Origin: Bacteroidales bacterium Bact_07
GTDB lineage: Bacteria > Bacteroidota > Bacteroidia > Bacteroidales > Tenuifilaceae
Length of the DNA: 10,602 nt
NCBI GenBank assembly: GCA_001603415.1
Contig: LUYY01000101.1
Coordinates: forward strand, 1-10,602
Direction: 5' to 3'
Part shown: one piece after another, positions 7,159 through 10,602 of the stretch
How positions within the stretch are numbered: the first letter of the stretch is position 1
Layout of the letters: the number at the start of each line of letters is the position of its first letter
Position numbers and translations under genes: made by a program
Notes under the pieces: generated by a model
The model's database searches: none
Seen by the model: the letters and a program-made list of their open reading frames with translations, nothing else
Told to the model about the DNA's origin: nothing

Positions 7159-7344
7159 ATGCCAAGTTTTAAAAATGCAAGTTAGTAAAAATATCTAAAA
7201 GAGGATTAGTAAGGCGATTTGATTTTTTGCATATGTCGTTAATTAACTAAACAATAGTAGTAAAGCGTTTAATTAAGTTTTATGTTGTGAATTGAATAAA
7301 TTTTACTTATACCTTTGCCACGGCTAAAATTAAGGTAATTAATA
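7159..7344. promoter_or_regulatory. Divergent intergenic region, with PAS-gene promoter
   Basis: This 186-bp AT-rich spacer separates two genes transcribed away from each other. For the plus-strand PAS gene, TACCTTTG at 7310-7317 matches TAnnTTTG exactly; a TTG at 7285-7287 lies 22 nt upstream as a possible -33 element, and the ATG follows at 7345, giving a 5' leader of about 20 nt. Two TTAATTAA palindromes at 7239-7246 and 7269-7276 are 30 bp apart, just upstream of that promoter. For the minus-strand enzyme I see no clear TAnnTTTG; its promoter is not identified. Confidence 0.55.
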
Positions 7345-7689
7345 ATGAATATCGATTTTACACAGTGGCCTAATGCATTGGATTTTGCTATAACCATATG
7401 CGATACCAAAGGCACAATACTTTTCATGAATGATAAGTCGCAGCAGGTTTTTGCCCGTTGGGGTGGCAAGGAATTGATAGGCAAAAACCTTTTCGATTGC
7501 CATTCCGAAAACTCGGTAAGAATGATTAAGGAAATGATAGCCAGTGGAAAATCGAACACCTACACCATCGAGAAGAAAGGCATTAAAAAGCTTATCCACC
7601 AGACGCCTTGGTATAGCAATGGTAAGGTTGCGGGTATGGTAGAAATTTCAATTGAAACTCCTGAAGGGATGCCACACAGGATTCGATAA
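7345..7689 (+). CDS. Stand-alone PAS domain protein
   Basis: The product has 114 residues with no signal peptide or membrane helix, so it is probably cytoplasmic. Almost the whole chain is one PAS fold: AITICDTKGTILFMNDKSQQ (about 15-34) gives the first strands and the asparagine-containing turn, GKELIGKNLFDCHSENSVRM (about 41-60) the middle helices, and IHQTPWYSNGKVAGMVEISIE the C-terminal strands. The Cys-His pair in the middle and the pattern IGK...CH...SV resemble the PAS_10-type domain found in DUF438 proteins, whose ligand is not established as far as I know. No kinase, DNA-binding or cyclase output domain is attached, so it must act through a partner or as a small-molecule binder or sensor. 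It has its own promoter-like sequence upstream, a divergent enzyme gene on one side and a convergent membrane protein gene on the other. The ligand and partner are unknown. Confidence 0.82.
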   Translation: MNIDFTQWPNALDFAITICDTKGTILFMNDKSQQVFARWGGKELIGKNLFDCHSENSVRMIKEMIASGKSNTYTIEKKGIKKLIHQTPWYSNGKVAGMVEISIETPEGMPHRIR

Positions 7690-7775
7690 ATATTTTGATT
7701 AGCAATAAGAATTGAAACCTGTTATGCAAGGGAAAATACCTTGGAACATATAGCCACTTGAGAGAAATTCACCTA

Positions 7776-8363
7776 TTACTTTCCTTTGCGCCAACGCTCG
7801 AAAATTGAAATTTTGGGTTGTGTTGATGCCTGAAAAATCCCTTTGTTAACCTTTCGTATGTCCTCCACCACGTAAAAGAGGTTAGGATTAAAGTTGAAGA
7901 GCAGCTGCTGAACCGCAGGAAGGTTTTTGCGATTTATTACGGAATACACAATGCTCACGTCACCTTGGGCCCCCTGTGCTTGAAAGGTTGTAGCGCCAAA
8001 ACCATTTGTGTTAAGAATGCGAACCAGTTCAGCGCCGTTATCGGTTGAGAATACCCTGACCAAAACTTTTCCAAAAGCCAATCGCTCCTCAACCAACATA
8101 CCAATATAGTTACCTGTTGCAAAGCCGGCTGCATATCCAAAATAACAGGCAAAGTTATTGAGGTTCTTCATTATTTGACTTATGGCAACAATCCAGATAA
8201 ACACCTCAAAAAAGCCTAAAAATGGGGCTATGTGGCGTTGCCCCTTGGATACATAGATAATTCGCAATGTTCCAATGGTAACATCGCAAATTCGGGCTAA
8301 AAAGATAAGTAAGGGCAAAACACCGTAAAGGTATATATCGGATTGTAAGAAGTCGGTAGCCAT
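7776..8363 (-). CDS. DUF2179 family (UPF0316/YebE-like) membrane protein
   Basis: The product has 195 residues. The N-terminal half has three likely membrane helices, at about residues 12-37, 44-64 and 69-91, in the order of the DUF5698 membrane domain. The signature LARICDVTIGTLRIIYVSKG (22-41) is characteristic of the family, and FFEVFIWIVAI and AAGFATGNYIGMLVEE follow. The soluble C-terminal half, about residues 98-165, is a small alpha/beta DUF2179 domain (VLVRVFSTDNGAELVRILN, VSIVYSVINRKNLPAVQQLL), likely cytoplasmic, followed by a basic tail. The frame is open upstream to a TTG at 8399, but the first in-frame ATG at 8363 gives MATDFLQSD directly before helix 1 and matches the usual family N-terminus. 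An exact TAnnTTTG box (TAAATTTG, 8394-8387) would place transcription start just before this ATG, supporting the choice. The function of the family is unknown. The gene faces the PAS gene tail to tail. Confidence 0.87.
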   Translation of the reverse strand: MATDFLQSDIYLYGVLPLLIFLARICDVTIGTLRIIYVSKGQRHIAPFLGFFEVFIWIVAISQIMKNLNNFACYFGYAAGFATGNYIGMLVEERLAFGKVLVRVFSTDNGAELVRILNTNGFGATTFQAQGAQGDVSIVYSVINRKNLPAVQQLLFNFNPNLFYVVEDIRKVNKGIFQASTQPKISIFERWRKGK

Positions 8364-8386
8364 TGGGTAGGTTTTCAATGCATCAG

Positions 8387-8394
8387 CAAATTTA
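8387..8394 (-). promoter_or_regulatory. Putative -7 box for the DUF2179 gene
   Basis: Read on the minus strand this is TAAATTTG, an exact fit to the Bacteroidota TAnnTTTG element, ending 23 nt before the chosen ATG at 8363. No clear TTTG is found about 19 nt further upstream. The match supports starting the gene at the ATG, since the longer TTG-initiated frame would begin upstream of the predicted transcript start. Confidence 0.4.
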
Positions 8395-8450
8395 AGCAAA
8401 TAATAATTACCATAAAAATTACTAAATTTAAGGCTTTAAAAACCATTGAA

Positions 8451-9935
8451 ATGATTTGGAAGCATTATTTAATTATGGCGGGAATTTGCATAACTAGCCA
8501 AATAGCCCTAAGCCAAGTTAAAAACATAGAGCAATCCCCCATTGACACCAAGGATTTAATGAATACCGTTAAATTTCTATCGTCGGAGCGATTTAAAGGT
8601 CGTTTACCTGGTTCTGTAGAGTACGAACAGGCATCGAGGTATGTGGCCACCAGATTTAAAAATGCCGGTTTAAAGCCGTTGATAGGGAATTCCATGCTAC
8701 AAGAGTTTGACGAAGAGGTAAACTACATACTGGATGCAAGGGTATTTCTCATAGACCAAAACAATCGCCCAACTCAACCAATGTATTTAGGCGATGATTT
8801 CGTTTGCAGGGGATTTACCGGTTCAGGTGAGGTACGAGGCGAAACAGTGTTTGCCGGTTTTGGCATTAAAACCGATGAATACAACGATTACCGTAGCATT
8901 GATGTTCGCAATAAGATTGTAATTGTATTTAAGTCGATTCCACCATGGAAACCAGGCTCAGGCAGTTGGGGCGATACCTCGCCACGTGCAAAGGCACGAA
9001 TAGCCAAAGAACTTGGAGCAAAAGCCATTATTTTTATTAGTGAACCGCAAATGGTACCAAATACCATGTTGTATGGAAGCATAGCCTGTGGTCCAAAACC
9101 ACATTTGGAAGATTTCCCAATGATTCATGCTGGTAGCAAGTTAACCGATAGTCTTTTCAGCAAGTTACCCTACAAACCCGCCGATTATTACGAGATGATA
9201 AAGCGTGATAAAGCCCCCCACTCTATTGAAACCGACAAATCGATCTATATCAACATTCGCGCAGTTTACCAGGAGGGAAAAAAGACCTTTAACGTTGTGG
9301 GTTTCCTTGAAGGCGCCGATCCAAAACTCAAAAACGAGTATATTGTTCTGGGAGCCCATCTTGACCATGTTGGCTACCAGGGCGATAAACTTTATTTTCC
9401 CGGTGCCAACGATAACGCCTCGGGTGTTGCAGGGCTAATAGCCATTGCCGAGGCTTTGAACAAATCTGCCATTAAGTTACCCCGATCCGTTGTATTTGTT
9501 GCTTTCTCGTCGGAAGAATCAGGTTTAAAAGGATCAAAGCATTTTGTAGCAAATATGCCATTCCCTTCCGAAAAGGTTATTGCCATGCTAAACTTTGACT
9601 GTATAGGGCAAGGCGATAGCATTGCGATAGGAGGTAGACTAAGCTATCCTAAACTATGGAAAAAGGCAAAGAAAATTGATCGCAAAACAACCAAACTTCT
9701 CAGTCCTAAAACTTTTGGCGGTGGTGGTGCCGACGCGCAAGCATTCCATGAGGTTGGCATTCCTACCCTATACTTTAATACAAGCGGGGGGTACAAATTT
9801 TTGCATCAAACAACCGATAAACCGGAAACTCTAAATCCAATGGTGTTTGAAAAGGTGGTTCATTTAGGTTACTTGACGGCAATGGAACTTGCTACTAAAA
9901 GGTATAAACGGGAAAAAGATAGGCAAAAAAAATAG
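8451..9935 (+). CDS. Secreted M28 family metallopeptidase with PA-like insert
   Basis: The product has 494 residues. Residues 1 to about 21 look like a signal peptide (short basic start, hydrophobic stretch IMAGICITSQIALS), so it is exported to the periplasm or beyond. Residues about 30-95 resemble the N-terminal part of M28 peptidases (DLMNTVKFLSSERFKGRLPG). Residues about 110-240 fit a PA-type insert. The zinc peptidase domain spans about 275-485 with all expected metal ligands: His303 (AHLDHVG), Asp321 (GANDNASGVAG), Glu355-Glu356 (SSEESGLKGS; general base and ligand), Asp383 (NFDCIG) and His452 (FLHQTTD). Two co-catalytic zinc ions and release of N-terminal amino acids from peptides are the family norm; specificity cannot be read here. 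GGADAQAF at 425-432 replaces the commoner SDH-x-x-F near the substrate pocket. The gene stands alone, divergent from the DUF2179 gene, and ends in a terminator. Confidence 0.92.
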   Translation: MIWKHYLIMAGICITSQIALSQVKNIEQSPIDTKDLMNTVKFLSSERFKGRLPGSVEYEQASRYVATRFKNAGLKPLIGNSMLQEFDEEVNYILDARVFLIDQNNRPTQPMYLGDDFVCRGFTGSGEVRGETVFAGFGIKTDEYNDYRSIDVRNKIVIVFKSIPPWKPGSGSWGDTSPRAKARIAKELGAKAIIFISEPQMVPNTMLYGSIACGPKPHLEDFPMIHAGSKLTDSLFSKLPYKPADYYEMIKRDKAPHSIETDKSIYINIRAVYQEGKKTFNVVGFLEGADPKLKNEYIVLGAHLDHVGYQGDKLYFPGANDNASGVAGLIAIAEALNKSAIKLPRSVVFVAFSSEESGLKGSKHFVANMPFPSEKVIAMLNFDCIGQGDSIAIGGRLSYPKLWKKAKKIDRKTTKLLSPKTFGGGGADAQAFHEVGIPTLYFNTSGGYKFLHQTTDKPETLNPMVFEKVVHLGYLTAMELATKRYKREKDRQKK

Positions 9936-9960
9936 GCCTCGTAAATGAGGCCTATTTTTT
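9927..9960. terminator. Bidirectional intrinsic terminator between M28 and GPx genes
   Basis: A perfect 14-bp inverted repeat: AAAAAATAGGCCTC (9927-9940) pairs with GAGGCCTATTTTTT (9947-9960) across a 6-nt loop. The GC-rich core AGGCCTC is flanked by an A-run on one side and a T-run on the other, so it can end transcription from both strands. The two flanking genes are convergent. The TAG of the peptidase (9933-9935) lies inside the left arm, and the TAA of the peroxidase (9961-9959) begins at the outer edge of the right arm. Confidence 0.93.
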
Positions 9961-10501
9961 ACTTCCCTTCAATCCATTTAATTACTTTATCGGTATTAGG
10001 CTTATCCTTTGGAGGAATCATATCAACCAGATTACCATTTTCGTCGATCAAGTATTTTTGGAAATTCCATTTAACGTCACTATCCATAACGCCATTCTTG
10101 CTTTTTTGAGTAAGCCACTGGTAAAGGGGATGCATATCCTTACCTTTAACCGATATTTTGGCCATCATGGGAAAAGTAACGTTGAAGCGGGTTGTGCAGA
10201 ACTCTTTAATTTCCTGATTTGTTCCGGGTTCTTGTCCCATAAAGTTGTTGGCTGGGAATCCGATAATAACAAAATTTTTGTCCTTATATTTCTCATAAAG
10301 AGCCTCTAAATCTTCGTATTGTGGGGTAAAACCGCACTTTGAAGCGGTATTAACCACCATTACCTTTTTGCCCTTAAGTTTTGAAAGAGGAAACTCGTTT
10401 CCATCTATATCGGTTACCACAAAGCTATAGAAACCTGATGTTTGTGCATTTGCAGCAGTAAACGATACTGCTAACAAAAAAATCACACTTGAAATTTTCA
10501 T
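9959..10501 (-). CDS. Exported glutathione peroxidase family protein
   Basis: The product has 180 residues. The first 20 (MKISSVIFLLAVSFTAANAQ) form a typical signal peptide with probable cleavage before or after the Gln, so the mature enzyme of about 160 residues acts outside the cytoplasm. The thioredoxin-fold peroxidase carries the expected active-site set: Cys56 in NTASKCGFTP, Gln90 in FMGQEPG, and Trp145-Asn146 in KWNFQKYL. The family reduces hydrogen peroxide and organic hydroperoxides with thiol donors. The common FPCNQF motif reads FPANNF (82-87): the resolving cysteine of thioredoxin-dependent members is Ala84. A second cysteine, Cys102, remains. The frame is open upstream to a TTG at 10561, but the ATG at 10501 starts cleanly at the signal peptide and is preferred. 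It is convergent with the peptidase gene and shares its terminator. Confidence 0.93.
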   Translation of the reverse strand: MKISSVIFLLAVSFTAANAQTSGFYSFVVTDIDGNEFPLSKLKGKKVMVVNTASKCGFTPQYEDLEALYEKYKDKNFVIIGFPANNFMGQEPGTNQEIKEFCTTRFNVTFPMMAKISVKGKDMHPLYQWLTQKSKNGVMDSDVKWNFQKYLIDENGNLVDMIPPKDKPNTDKVIKWIEGK

Positions 10502-10521
10502 AATGTTTATATTTTGGTTAT

Positions 10522-10555
10522 GAAAGATAAACAGAAAAGGTGATGAAATGTTCAA
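10522..10555 (-). promoter_or_regulatory. Possible promoter of the glutathione peroxidase gene
   Basis: On the minus strand TATCTTTC (10529-10522) differs by one base from TAnnTTTG, and a TTG at 10555-10553 lies 23 nt upstream, at the loose end of the expected spacing. This would give a leader of about 15 nt before the ATG at 10501 and leave the TTG-initiated extension untranslated. The rest of the right edge, to 10602, shows no recognisable feature. Confidence 0.3.
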
Positions 10556-10602
10556 TTCCAATTGCGAATTTGCAAGAAAGCGGGATTGACAGGGGAATTA
10601 TA

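Noticed and set aside
7269..7599. Minus-strand open frames opposite the PAS gene
   Set aside because: They overlap a clear PAS domain with its own promoter, and their translations show no domain or conserved motif.
7727..7743. Hairpin caagg / ccttg between the PAS and DUF2179 genes as a shared terminator
   Set aside because: The stem is only 5 bp with a 7-nt loop and no T-run on either side. I see no supported terminator in this 86-bp convergent gap.
8364..8399. Twelve-residue N-terminal extension of the DUF2179 protein from a TTG at 8399
   Set aside because: It overlaps the TAAATTTG promoter box and is not expected in the family; the ATG at 8363 is preferred.
10502..10561. Twenty-residue N-terminal extension of the glutathione peroxidase from a TTG at 10561
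   Set aside because: The extension precedes a clean signal peptide and lies over a promoter-like sequence; the ATG at 10501 is the natural start.
1..10602. CRISPR array, tRNA, insertion sequence, phage, toxin-antitoxin or defence genes
   Set aside because: I looked for regularly spaced repeats, cloverleaf-like segments, transposase motifs and small paired genes and saw none. The only repeats are the short ones reported.

Overview
The window looks like ordinary chromosome from a member of the Bacteroidota, probably the Bacteroidales side. Three things suggest this. The V/A-type ATPase operon has the gene order E - DUF2764 - A - B - D - I. The AT-rich intergenic spacers carry sequences that fit the Bacteroidota promoter pattern (TTTG at -33, TAnnTTTG at -7). 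The neighbouring genes (PAS-only protein, DUF2179 membrane protein, secreted M28 peptidase, exported glutathione peroxidase) are common in that phylum. No database search was possible, so the phylum call is an inference.

Positions 1-5726, minus strand: an almost gapless operon for a rotary V/A-type ATPase. In transcription order it holds subunit E (peripheral stalk), a DUF2764 protein, catalytic subunit A, non-catalytic subunit B, central-stalk subunit D, and the N-terminal 173 residues of membrane subunit I, which runs off the left edge. Junctions are overlaps (A/B, D/I) or gaps of 1-28 nt, so one transcript is expected. No recognisable subunit C, F or G/H gene is present. The DUF2764 protein sits where C would be expected and is the best candidate for a replacement. 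A 262-bp leader (5727-5988) precedes the operon and holds candidate promoters and a direct repeat.

Positions 5989-7158, minus strand: a PLP-dependent enzyme of the Cys/Met trans-sulfuration family with a changed substrate-side loop. A 186-bp intergenic region separates it from a divergent single-domain PAS protein (7345-7689, plus), which has a good Bacteroidota-type promoter. A DUF2179-family membrane protein (7776-8363, minus) converges on the PAS gene and diverges from a secreted M28 aminopeptidase-like gene (8451-9935, plus). The peptidase converges on an exported glutathione peroxidase (9959-10501, minus), and a bidirectional terminator overlaps both stop codons.

There are no RNA genes, CRISPR arrays, insertion sequences or phage genes that I can see. 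The right-hand half reads as independent single-gene units. The ATPase operon is the only multi-gene machine. I found no clear evidence of a wholly new system; the most informative open question is what the DUF2764 protein does in the ATPase.
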